A DNA stretch of 13,558 nt, from assembly GCA_902478885.1 (NCBI GenBank), contig CABSMS010000058.1, positions 1 through 13,558 on the forward strand, given 5' to 3'. Positions 7,295 to 13,558 of this stretch are shown one piece after another. This DNA comes from an uncultured Collinsella sp. (GTDB lineage Bacteria > Actinomycetota > Coriobacteriia > Coriobacteriales > Coriobacteriaceae). Every line of letters starts with the position of its first letter. Positions within the stretch are counted from its first letter, which is position 1. The position numbers were made by a program, and so were the translations under genes. A model generated the notes under the pieces. That model was not told the origin of the DNA, did no database searches, and worked only from the letters and a program-made list of their open reading frames with translations.

Positions 7295-9091
7295 TTAAAG
7301 CCGCTGGCACACCGTAGCCACATGCTGCCCATCAAAACCGAACCCCCAGCGCATGCGGCCAACGCCGGGTCGTGGCACACGGATTTCGTCGATGCCGTCG
7401 CGCTCTATGTCGAGTAGCGACTGCACGGCCAGCAATTCCAACCCCAGCGCATCCACATCGGGGTCATACATCATGTTGATCGTTATCAGCGGACGTTCAT
7501 CGAGCATACCGATCGTATCGGCTATGTCGAACGCGGCGCACGTAGGAAAAACCTGGATGTCCCAGCGATCCGCGCCACACTTTCGCCTCGAAGCAGGATT
7601 GGCATAACCCGGCAATCCAAAGCAGAGTCCATGCAAGAGTAGGTGATATGGCAGCGGTGTATCTGGGTCGGTCGCACCGATTCCCGCATCTCCCAAGATG
7701 CGGCTTAGCGCCCGCCTCACGGTATCCTCGTTCCCATGGCACAGCCCGTCGCGAAACGCATCGACGTCTCGAATGTCTTCTGCAGCGCACTCAAACCACT
7801 CAATAATCACTAGACGCAAGGCCTGGCGAAGCTCGTTATTGGGCAATCGCAAAGCACGGAAGCGATCGCCATGCTCTGGCTCCTCAGTCATATCCGTCGT
7901 GAGAAAACCGGACAGATACAGCGCCGTCCACAGGCCATCATCAGACGAGGCCTCTGGACCCGCAGCGCCCAAACAAAGCGGGACATCAACGCACCCATGG
8001 GCCTCGAGCAAATCAAACAAGACCGAAAGGCGGTCGAGATTCCACCCGGCAACTACCCTACTCAGGCAATCGGCATATCCATACAGATCGGCGCGCACAG
8101 GCGCCGTGCAGCCTCGGTCCAGAAAACCGATCACACGCGCTGGACTCGAGCAATAGGCCCTACCAAACCGATATCCCTCGAGCCATTCACGCGCATCATC
8201 CAGGTATTCCTCGCGTCCAGTATGATTCAGCAGAGCCTCGACCTCGGCATCCGAAAAACCGAAACATCGGTCACACCACGCCGACAGCGGCGTCGTCAGA
8301 CAATACGAGCAGCCGCGCGAAGAAAGCGCCGCTTCGGCAGGGCCGGGACACTCCCCCATCAGACACGTCAGCCGCAACGAATCGCGCGCAGTGGCAATGG
8401 CGTCAAACAGCACACGGTCAAGTAGTTCTGCCGGATCGGCACCGGAAGCGCCCCTCGCGCTCGCACGGCCCAACCACGCCGCGTCGTACCCATCAACGAG
8501 CAATACAACCTGCTCATCGCAGGCCATCTCCAGCAGCTCAATGAGCACGCCAAGCACCGAGGTGACCTCGTCCTCGCTCGCCACGCCACGCGCAACGCGT
8601 TCGATGTGACGCACCTTGTCTCGAGCTAAATCCGGCGCCTCCAAAAGCGCCAGCAGACGGGCGCACTCGCCCGAAAGGGCATCGCGCACGACGCCGGCAA
8701 TAGCGGCGCCACGCCTCGCAGCGCCAGAAAAGTCCAGCGATATCACCGGATAGCAAGCGTACTCATCCCGATAGCGCCCGCCGTCTGCATCCCAAATCTG
8801 AGCATCGGCAAACAAACGCTGACCAGCGCGACCGACCGCTGGACGCTCCAGAAAAGCCCTGAGCATCGACAAGTTCATGCTCTTGCCAAAACCCTCGGGT
8901 CGACAGCACACCACAACGGACGCGTCGCAGTCCAACACATCGGCAATAAACATGGTCTTGTCGACCAGCGTGCAGCAACCAAGGGCCTCCGCATAGTCGT
9001 GCATGCCAATGGGCAAAGCCGCATCGTCGGCACAGCCGATCAAACGCACGCCAAAGCCGGCAGTACAACCATTATTTGCCTGTTCAGACAC
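7295..9091 (-). CDS. predicted AAA-ATPase / PD-(D/E)XK nuclease-like protein, degenerate motifs
   Basis: A 598-residue protein with the layout of the 'predicted AAA-ATPase' family joined to a C-terminal PD-(D/E)XK-like domain. Landmarks: LPIGMHDYAEAL near the start, LVDKTMFIADVL, the P-loop-like RPEGFGKSMNLSML (64-77), YPVISLDF, the Walker B-like LLVDGYD (197-203), FGFSDAEVEALL (277-288), WLEGYRFG (303-310), then YHLLLHGLCFGL (482-493), DRWDI (508-512) and a closing FGFDGQHV. Usual family features are changed: the Walker B acidic residue after D is G, and the nuclease E-x-K step reads ITINMM (536-541). It has 27 cysteines, including CxxC-x8-CxxC (261-276). GTG 9091 is chosen because AGGGGG (9106-9101) lies nine bases before it; TTG 9094 is possible, and a GTG at 9118 lies upstream of that ribosome site. 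Family function is unknown. Confidence 0.8.
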   Translation of the reverse strand: MSEQANNGCTAGFGVRLIGCADDAALPIGMHDYAEALGCCTLVDKTMFIADVLDCDASVVVCCRPEGFGKSMNLSMLRAFLERPAVGRAGQRLFADAQIWDADGGRYRDEYACYPVISLDFSGAARRGAAIAGVVRDALSGECARLLALLEAPDLARDKVRHIERVARGVASEDEVTSVLGVLIELLEMACDEQVVLLVDGYDAAWLGRASARGASGADPAELLDRVLFDAIATARDSLRLTCLMGECPGPAEAALSSRGCSYCLTTPLSAWCDRCFGFSDAEVEALLNHTGREEYLDDAREWLEGYRFGRAYCSSPARVIGFLDRGCTAPVRADLYGYADCLSRVVAGWNLDRLSVLFDLLEAHGCVDVPLCLGAAGPEASSDDGLWTALYLSGFLTTDMTEEPEHGDRFRALRLPNNELRQALRLVIIEWFECAAEDIRDVDAFRDGLCHGNEDTVRRALSRILGDAGIGATDPDTPLPYHLLLHGLCFGLPGYANPASRRKCGADRWDIQVFPTCAAFDIADTIGMLDERPLITINMMYDPDVDALGLELLAVQSLLDIERDGIDEIRVPRPGVGRMRWGFGFDGQHVATVCQRL

Positions 9092-9125
9092 CAAAACGTT
9101 CCCCCTAAATCGCAACACGATACCA

Positions 9126-9131
9126 ATTGTA
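9126..9131 (-). promoter_or_regulatory. possible -10 box for the ATPase-like gene
   Basis: TACAAT on the minus strand (9131-9126) lies about 35 bases before the chosen GTG start. No clear -35 box is seen upstream. Confidence 0.35.
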
Positions 9132-9221
9132 ATGACCGCCTCGCGCGTACCGATGTCGCCGCGCGATCATATCGGGCAACGGTAGCAACAAGAGGCGTGA
9201 GGGGGCACAACTAATCGTTGC

Positions 9222-9261
9222 ACAACAAAACGGGGCCCGATGCATTCGCACTGGACCCCGT
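9222..9261 (-). terminator. strong intrinsic terminator of the surface protein gene
   Basis: On the minus strand a 9-bp stem (9261-9253 with 9238-9230, one G-T pair) continues past one mismatch into four more pairs (one G-T) closed by a GAAT loop. It is followed at once by TTTTGTTG (9229-9222). It lies about 33 bases after the surface protein stop codon. Confidence 0.85.
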
Positions 9262-9293
9262 CCCGACTCTTTAATTATCAAGCAACCGAGAGG

Positions 9294-11111
9294 CTACTCC
9301 TCCGAGCCATCCTCCCCAGAAGCCTTCTTCTGCTGATCGAGCTTATGCTTACCACTTACGATAGACGTAGCGCCCAGTGTGGCCAAGCTTGCACTGGCAA
9401 GGCTCGCCATAACGATAAGGTCGCCCGTCTTGGGCATGTTGCCGCCAGATGACTTGGTCGTTGTAGTCGTCGTGGTTGTAGTGGTCACCGTCTTGGAGTC
9501 ATTTTGTTCCTGGTTCTGGTTGTCGGTGTTGCCCTTACTGCTGTCCTCGCCCTGCTGCTTTCCGTCCTCGGTCTTGTCCTTGTTCTTGTCCTTCTCCTCA
9601 GATTCAGACTTCTTGTCCTCGTCCTTCTTCTGAGCGGACTTGTCGTCCTTCCCCTCAGAGCTAGAACCCTTATCGGATTCGGTCTTCTCGGAAGCCTTGT
9701 CCTTGGAGTCGCCCTTTGCGGCCTCGGTCTTTTCCGTGGAAACCTGATCAGAGTTGTCCTTGTTCTGAGTCGAGCCGTTATTGACGCCAGCCATCAGCGA
9801 AGAACCCAGCGTAGAACCAAGCTGCTCGGAGAAAGAAGGCTTCTTGTCCGGCGAAGCAACGGGAGCGTCCGGCGCCTTATTCGAGTCATCCTTGGAAGCA
9901 TCGGAATCAGGGGTCGTGTCAGAGCCGGAGCCGTTGTTAGAGCCGGTGTCAACGGACGAATCGCTCGAGCCGGTAGATGAGTTAGAGGTGTCAGCGCCGG
10001 TCGAACCAGAAGCGTCGCTGTCCGTATTGCCGGCAGAGCTTGAAGGCGAATCGCCCGCAGCAGAGCCGTTCGAATCGGAGCCGTTCGAGGTAGAGCCGTC
10101 GTTGGTAGTGCCACCAGCAGAGCCATTACCGTCAGCATCGGTCGAGGGCGCATCCATCCTGTCATCGTTGGCATCGTCACTCGAGTCGTCATTCGAATCA
10201 GGTGTCGGCGAGGGCGCCGGCGCAGGCTCGGGCTGCACGGGCGTCGCAGCGGCCGCCTCGTCCTCGGCGATATAAGCCAAGCAGTCCTTCAGCTCATTCT
10301 TATAACGATTCTTCCAGCCCTCATGATACTGGGGCTGACTTGAAAACTTGGTGGCGACATTGTTGACCACGCTATTGGAGAGCGCCGTCACAAACTCGCG
10401 GTCGGACATATCGTTGGAAAGATTCGCCCAGCGGAAAAAGTCCCTGCAGCCACCGGTGCCGCACATGTTGGTGATGCTCCACACCATGCCCTTAACGCAG
10501 TCGGCGCGGCCAGAAATATCAATGCCTAGGCCGCTCTTGAGCCACGCCTCGGTCACCGCATAGTACGAGTTGTACGCATAGGCATCTTGAAGTGCAGAGA
10601 ACTCAACAGGATCGGTGTTGTAAGCACCCTGGAAAGCCTCCTGCGCGATACGGCCCAGCTCGGTGAGCTGGCCGTTCTCGTACATGGCATTGCTCGTGTT
10701 GGAAATCTCGCTGCCGCGATCAATCGCATCCTTGAGCATGCTGTATTTTTCGGGGTTGTAGTTGTAGGCCTGCTTCATAAACGGAATGAGCGACCAACGA
10801 CGGTCGAACTGGTAATAACCCAGCGCGTTGTAGCCGTCACCATACGAAAAGCCCTGGTTATAGTTGCCATGGCTCTCGTACTTGGTAAAGTACTTCATCT
10901 CGGGAGTCACGTTGACAAACGAAACGCCCTGGACCGACCTCAGTACGCCCGAGAAGGACTGCTGGGTGTAGAGACCCTTATCGATATCGGTGGCATCCGA
11001 GGCAACGCCCGGCGTGGGCTCCTCGGCAGCGGCGGGTGCCGGCGCGGAAACGGCGCCAAACGAAAGCGCCAGCGTCAGGCCCGCGACAATAGCAGAATGC
11101 TTGGGCTGCAT
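9294..11111 (-). CDS. cell-wall-anchored surface protein with lysozyme-like domain
   Basis: A 605-residue surface protein. Residues 1-29 are a signal peptide (cleavage after APAAA). Residues about 70-280 form a folded domain with KYESHGN (77-83), SYGDGYNALGYYQF (89-102), LGIDISGR (195-202) and CVKGMVWSITNMCGTGG (205-221). This order resembles lysozyme/chitosanase-like domains seen at the C-terminus of VgrG-related proteins, with E79 as candidate catalytic acid; peptidoglycan cleavage is inferred. Four cysteines (205, 217, 222, 277) could form disulphides. A Pro- and Ser/Asp/Gly-rich linker (about 290-430), a Lys/Glu/Asp-rich stretch (about 455-540) and ten threonines (543-552) follow. The sorting signal is MPKTG (559-563), a variant of LPXTG, then a hydrophobic segment (565-587), KHK and an acidic end. 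ATG 11111 follows GGAGG by five bases. Confidence 0.88.
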   Translation of the reverse strand: MQPKHSAIVAGLTLALSFGAVSAPAPAAAEEPTPGVASDATDIDKGLYTQQSFSGVLRSVQGVSFVNVTPEMKYFTKYESHGNYNQGFSYGDGYNALGYYQFDRRWSLIPFMKQAYNYNPEKYSMLKDAIDRGSEISNTSNAMYENGQLTELGRIAQEAFQGAYNTDPVEFSALQDAYAYNSYYAVTEAWLKSGLGIDISGRADCVKGMVWSITNMCGTGGCRDFFRWANLSNDMSDREFVTALSNSVVNNVATKFSSQPQYHEGWKNRYKNELKDCLAYIAEDEAAAATPVQPEPAPAPSPTPDSNDDSSDDANDDRMDAPSTDADGNGSAGGTTNDGSTSNGSDSNGSAAGDSPSSSAGNTDSDASGSTGADTSNSSTGSSDSSVDTGSNNGSGSDTTPDSDASKDDSNKAPDAPVASPDKKPSFSEQLGSTLGSSLMAGVNNGSTQNKDNSDQVSTEKTEAAKGDSKDKASEKTESDKGSSSEGKDDKSAQKKDEDKKSESEEKDKNKDKTEDGKQQGEDSSKGNTDNQNQEQNDSKTVTTTTTTTTTTKSSGGNMPKTGDLIVMASLASASLATLGATSIVSGKHKLDQQKKASGEDGSEE

Positions 11112-11249
11112 AAGATCCTCCCTGCATTGGTGTAGTTAAAGTGCAGTTTGCAAAGATAGAATCAGTATTGCAGCTCGTCCGTTGTTGCACAACAACCCCT
11201 CGGTAAACGGCAACAACCCTCCGCGAAATCTTAAGGAATTGCGCTCAAC
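11112..11249. promoter_or_regulatory. upstream region of the surface protein gene with repeats
   Basis: This gap should hold the surface protein promoter, though no textbook -35/-10 pair stands out. It contains an inverted repeat GTTGTT-GCAC-AACAAC (11181-11196) and two copies of CAACAACCC(C)TC starting 21 bases apart (11190 and 11211), about two turns of DNA, suggesting binding sites on one face. No convincing terminator for the rrf2-type gene is visible, so read-through is possible. Confidence 0.4.
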
Positions 11250-11681
11250 CTACAGCTTGATGTCAAAGTTGATCTCGGGGACGGCTGCAAGGTCGGCCAA
11301 CGTCACGCCGTCGACGTACTTTTCGATCACGTCGTCCAGACCGCGCCAGAACTTGACGGTCGAGCACAGATCGCTGCGGGCGCAACTGTTGTCGATGCCG
11401 TCGCACGCCACCGGAGCCGTGCTGCCCTCGACGGCGCGCAGGATGTCGCCAGCACGCACCTCGGCCGGGTCCTTGGCCATCATGTAGCCGCCGCCCTTGC
11501 CGCGCACGCTCTTAAGCAGGCCCGCCTTCATAAGCGGACGAACCAGCTGCTCCAGATACTTTTGTGAGATATGCTCGCGGTCGGCGACCTCGCGCAGGGC
11601 GATCTTGCCCTCGGCATCACCAAGCGCTGCGATATAGATCATCAGTCGGAGGGCATAGCGGCCCTTAGAGGAAATGAGCAT
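11250..11681 (-). CDS. Rrf2/IscR-family iron-sulphur cluster regulator
   Basis: A 143-residue Rrf2-family DNA-binding protein. The start MLISSKGRYALRLM is typical of the family; the winged helix follows (LREVADREHISQKYLEQL, then the wing VRGKGGGYMMAKDP). Three cysteines, C93, C100 and C106 (C-x6-C-x5-C), stand where IscR has its 2Fe-2S ligands (C92, C98, C104), so cluster binding is very likely. Lying divergent to sufC-sufB, it probably senses cluster supply or oxidative stress and controls both itself and the suf operon, acting at the palindromes in between. The reading frame extends to 11756, but ATG 11681 is chosen because GGGAGGG (11694-11688) precedes it and the family begins here. Relatives include SufR, IscR, NsrR and CymR; the three cysteines argue against a CymR role. 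Confidence 0.92.
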   Translation of the reverse strand: MLISSKGRYALRLMIYIAALGDAEGKIALREVADREHISQKYLEQLVRPLMKAGLLKSVRGKGGGYMMAKDPAEVRAGDILRAVEGSTAPVACDGIDNSCARSDLCSTVKFWRGLDDVIEKYVDGVTLADLAAVPEINFDIKL

Positions 11682-11701
11682 ACCTACCCTCCCATCGTTG
11701 C

Positions 11702-11731
11702 TGGGACAACATAACCAGGTTTGTTGTCCCA
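11702..11731. promoter_or_regulatory. palindrome 1, candidate Rrf2 operator
   Basis: Perfect 10-bp arms TGGGACAACA (11702-11711) and TGTTGTCCCA (11722-11731) surround a 10-base centre containing AACC-A-GGTT. It lies just upstream of the ribosome site of the regulator gene, where a bound protein would block its transcription. Confidence 0.75.
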
Positions 11732-11744
11732 AATTTAAAGTAAG

Positions 11745-11775
11745 TGGGACAAACACAACAGGTTATTTTGTCCCA
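11745..11775. promoter_or_regulatory. palindrome 2, candidate Rrf2 operator
   Basis: 9-bp arms TGGGACAAA (11745-11753) and TTTGTCCCA (11767-11775) with CAGGTT in the centre, as in palindrome 1. The two sites are 43-44 bases apart, close to four DNA turns. The AT-rich AAATTTAAA (11731-11739) between them may be the -10 region of the regulator gene. Confidence 0.75.
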
Positions 11776-11796
11776 GAATTTGAAAAGTCGAGTGGA

Positions 11797-11840
11797 TTAG
11801 TCGGGTTTTCCCTTGACTAACGCCGAACCCATAGTAACTT
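11797..11840 (+). promoter_or_regulatory. likely suf promoter with overlapping inverted repeat
   Basis: TTGACT (11813-11818) and TAACTT (11835-11840), 16 bases apart, are the best -35/-10 pair upstream of sufC; the -10 is weak. The -35 box overlaps the right arm of an inverted repeat, TTAGTC (11797-11802) and GACTAA (11815-11820), whose inner GGG and CCC also pair. Confidence 0.4.
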
Positions 11841-11904
11841 TATTCCGAGAAGATTCCTAGGGTTTAGTACACCTATGAGTACACCATATACAGAGAGGGA
11901 CAGC

Positions 11905-12705
11905 ATGAGCGCAAATCCGCTGCTTTCCATCGAAGGTCTCACCGCCTCCGTGGACGAGAAGACCATCCTCCACAACGTCAACCTCAACGTCGCCGCCGGC
12001 GAGACCCACGTGCTGATGGGACCCAACGGCGCCGGCAAGTCTACCCTCGGCCACCTGGTCATGGGCGACCCCGTCTATACCGTCAATGACGGCCGCATCG
12101 TCTTTGACGGCCAGGACATCACCGAGCTCACCACCGACAAGCGTTCGCGCGCCGGCCTGTTCCTGAGCTTCCAGGCCCCGGTCGAGATCCCGGGCGTGCC
12201 GCTGTCGAGCTTTTTGCGCGCCAGCATCGCCGACCGCCCCGGCCTGGAGATGAAGGGCAAGGAGTTCCGCCGTCGCGTCAAGGAGCTCGCGGCCGAGCTC
12301 AACATGGGCACCGCCTACCTCAACCGTGAGCTGGGCGTGGGCTTCTCGGGCGGCGAGAAAAAGAAGGTCGAGATGCTCCAGCTTCTGCTGCTGCAGCCCA
12401 AGCTCGCCATCCTAGACGAGACCGACTCGGGCCTGGACGTCGACGCTCTGTCCACCGTCAGCCACGGCATGGACGCCTACCGCAAGAGCTGCGACGGCTC
12501 CATGCTCATCATCACGCACAACACGCGCATCCTGGAGCACCTGGATGTCGACCGCGTCCACGTTATGGTCAAGGGTCACATCGTGCGCGAGGACGACGCC
12601 TCGCTCATCCCCTGGATCGACAAGAACGGCTTTGAGACCTTCGAGCGCGAGGCCGCCGAGCAGCGCGCCCAGGCCGAGGCCGCCGCTGCCGAGCAGCAGG
12701 CGTAA
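11905..12705 (+). CDS. sufC: SufC, Fe-S cluster assembly ATPase
   Basis: A 266-residue ABC-type ATPase of the cytosolic SufBCD scaffold complex; its ATP hydrolysis drives Fe-S cluster building on SufB/SufD. Visible are Walker A GPNGAGKST (39-47), the Q-loop FQ (89-90) followed by APVEIPGVP as is usual for SufC, the signature FSGGEKKKVEM (147-157), Walker B LAILDE (167-172), the D-loop SGLD (175-178) and the switch histidine in IITHN (H205). The C-terminus carries an Ala/Glu/Gln-rich tail (about 250-266). An in-frame ATG at 11875 is open too, but GAGGG (11895-11899) sits five bases before ATG 11905, and the family begins there. sufB follows after 12 bases. Control by the divergent Rrf2 protein is likely. 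Confidence 0.95.
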   Translation: MSANPLLSIEGLTASVDEKTILHNVNLNVAAGETHVLMGPNGAGKSTLGHLVMGDPVYTVNDGRIVFDGQDITELTTDKRSRAGLFLSFQAPVEIPGVPLSSFLRASIADRPGLEMKGKEFRRRVKELAAELNMGTAYLNRELGVGFSGGEKKKVEMLQLLLLQPKLAILDETDSGLDVDALSTVSHGMDAYRKSCDGSMLIITHNTRILEHLDVDRVHVMVKGHIVREDDASLIPWIDKNGFETFEREAAEQRAQAEAAAAEQQA

Positions 12706-12717
12706 AGGGGCGACGCA

Positions 12718-13550
12718 ATGACCAAGAACCGCACCGAGGTCGCGGACATCGACCGCAGCCTCTACGACTTCACCTATGGCGAGGAGGGATTCGAGCGCCT
12801 CGACGCCGGCATCACGCCCGACATCGTGCGCGAGATCAGCGCAAAGAAGGACGAGCCGCAGTGGATGCTCGACCTGCGCTTAAAGTCCCTCGAGATTTTT
12901 AATCGTTTTCCCGACCCGACGTGGGGTCCCTCCATCGAGGGCCTGAACATGGACAACATCGTCACCTACGTCAAACCCAACACCGATCAAAAGCACGACT
13001 GGGAGTCGGTGCCCGACGACATCAAGAATACCTTTGAGCGCCTGGGCATCCCCGAGGCCGAGCGTAGCTACCTGGCAGGCGTCGGCGCGCAGTACGACTC
13101 CGAGCTGGTCTACCACAACATGCAGGACACAGCGTCCAAGATGGGCATCGTCTATTCCGGCATCGAGGAGGCCCTGCACGACCCGCAGTGGGAGCCGCTC
13201 ATCCACGAGAAGTTCATGACGCTCATCCCGCCCACCGACCACAAGTTTGCGGCCCTGCACGGCGCCGTATGGTCGGGCGGCTCGTTTGTCTACGTGCCCA
13301 AGGGCACCAAGTTGGACTTCCCGCTGCAGAGCTACTTCCGCCTTAACGCCAAAGGCGCCGGCCAGTTTGAGCACACGCTCATCATCGTCGAGGACGATGC
13401 CGACCTGCACTTCATTGAGGGTTGCTCCGCGCCCAAGTACAACGTGGCCAACCTCCACGCCGGCGCCGTGGAGCTTTTTGTGGGCAAACGCGCACACCTG
13501 CGCTACTCGACCATCGAGAACTGGTCCAAGAACATGTACAACCTCAACAC
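12718..13550 (+). CDS. sufB: SufB, Fe-S cluster scaffold protein, 5' part
   Basis: The first 278 or so residues of SufB, the scaffold on which SufBCD assembles Fe-S clusters before handing them to target proteins. Family sequence is plain: EPQWMLDLRLKSLEIF (47-62), SGGSFVYVPKG, PLQSYFRLN, GQFEHTLIIVEDDADLHFIEGCSAP and ENWSKNMYNLNT at the break. SufB proteins usually have about 460-490 residues, so over a third is missing, including the part holding the cysteine proposed to carry the cluster. ATG 12718 follows AAGGGG (12705-12710) by seven bases, and the ribosome site touches the sufC stop codon, so the two are probably co-translated. The last 8 bases of the window are adapter, so the true sequence stops at 13550. 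sufD and a cysteine desulphurase gene are expected beyond the edge. Confidence 0.95.
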
Positions 13551-13558
13551 CTGTCTCT
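13551..13558. other. Nextera/Tn5 mosaic-end adapter remnant (reverse complement)
   Basis: CTGTCTCT is the start of the reverse complement of the Tn5 mosaic end. At exactly the contig end, paired with the 17-base match at the other end, this is library sequence and interrupts sufB. Confidence 0.8.

Noticed and set aside
7271..7310. CGGC-N7-GCCG stem near the convergent gene ends as a two-way terminator
   Set aside because: The stem is only 4 bp, lies mostly inside the coding end of the minus-strand gene, and has no T-run on either side.
9217..11195. Identical 12-mer GTTGCACAACAA on both sides of the surface protein gene, possible mobile-cassette borders
   Set aside because: Shared 12-mers are expected by chance in 13.5 kb, one copy belongs to a longer inverted repeat, and no transposase or target duplication is seen.
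11682..11756. N-terminal extension of the Rrf2-type protein
   Set aside because: It overlaps palindrome 1 and the ribosome site, and the family starts at MLISSKGRYALR.

Overview
The window looks like an assembled fragment of a high-GC Gram-positive genome, most consistent with a Coriobacteriia gut bacterium such as Collinsella. This is an inference from gene content, an LPXTG-like surface protein, codon use and a sufC-sufB order next to an Rrf2 regulator; no marker gene is present. Both ends carry sequencing-library sequence: bases 1-17 match the Nextera/Tn5 mosaic end and bases 13551-13558 match the start of its reverse complement. The natural sequence therefore runs from about 18 to 13550, and the first and last genes are cut.

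Left part (18-4837, all minus strand): the 5' end of a secreted protein gene (154 down to the edge), then an operon of four family-2 glycosyltransferases transcribed from 4837 down to 414 and closed by an intrinsic terminator at 319-348. The four genes form two repeats of a two-gene module: the first and third are close paralogues, and the second and fourth are more distant paralogues. The operon probably builds the glycan part of a cell-surface polysaccharide. Divergent from it (4950-6080, plus) is a membrane acyltransferase-3 protein, followed by a fifth glycosyltransferase (6251-7270) of a type resembling galactofuranosyl- and rhamnosyltransferases. Together this is a surface-polysaccharide locus.

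Middle part: a minus-strand gene (9091-7295) encodes a predicted AAA-ATPase/PD-(D/E)XK-type protein with altered catalytic motifs and unusually many cysteines. Next (11111-9294, minus) is a large surface protein with a signal peptide, a lysozyme-like domain, a long biased linker and a variant sorting signal (MPKTG), ending in a strong terminator at 9230-9261.

Right part: an Rrf2/IscR-type regulator with three conserved cysteines (11681-11250, minus) lies back to back with sufC (11905-12705) and sufB (12718 to the edge), the iron-sulphur cluster assembly genes. The 223 bp between them holds two near-identical long palindromes with TGGGACAA/TTGTCCCA arms and a third inverted repeat over a likely -35 box. 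This is a strong candidate for an autoregulated, cluster-sensing control region.
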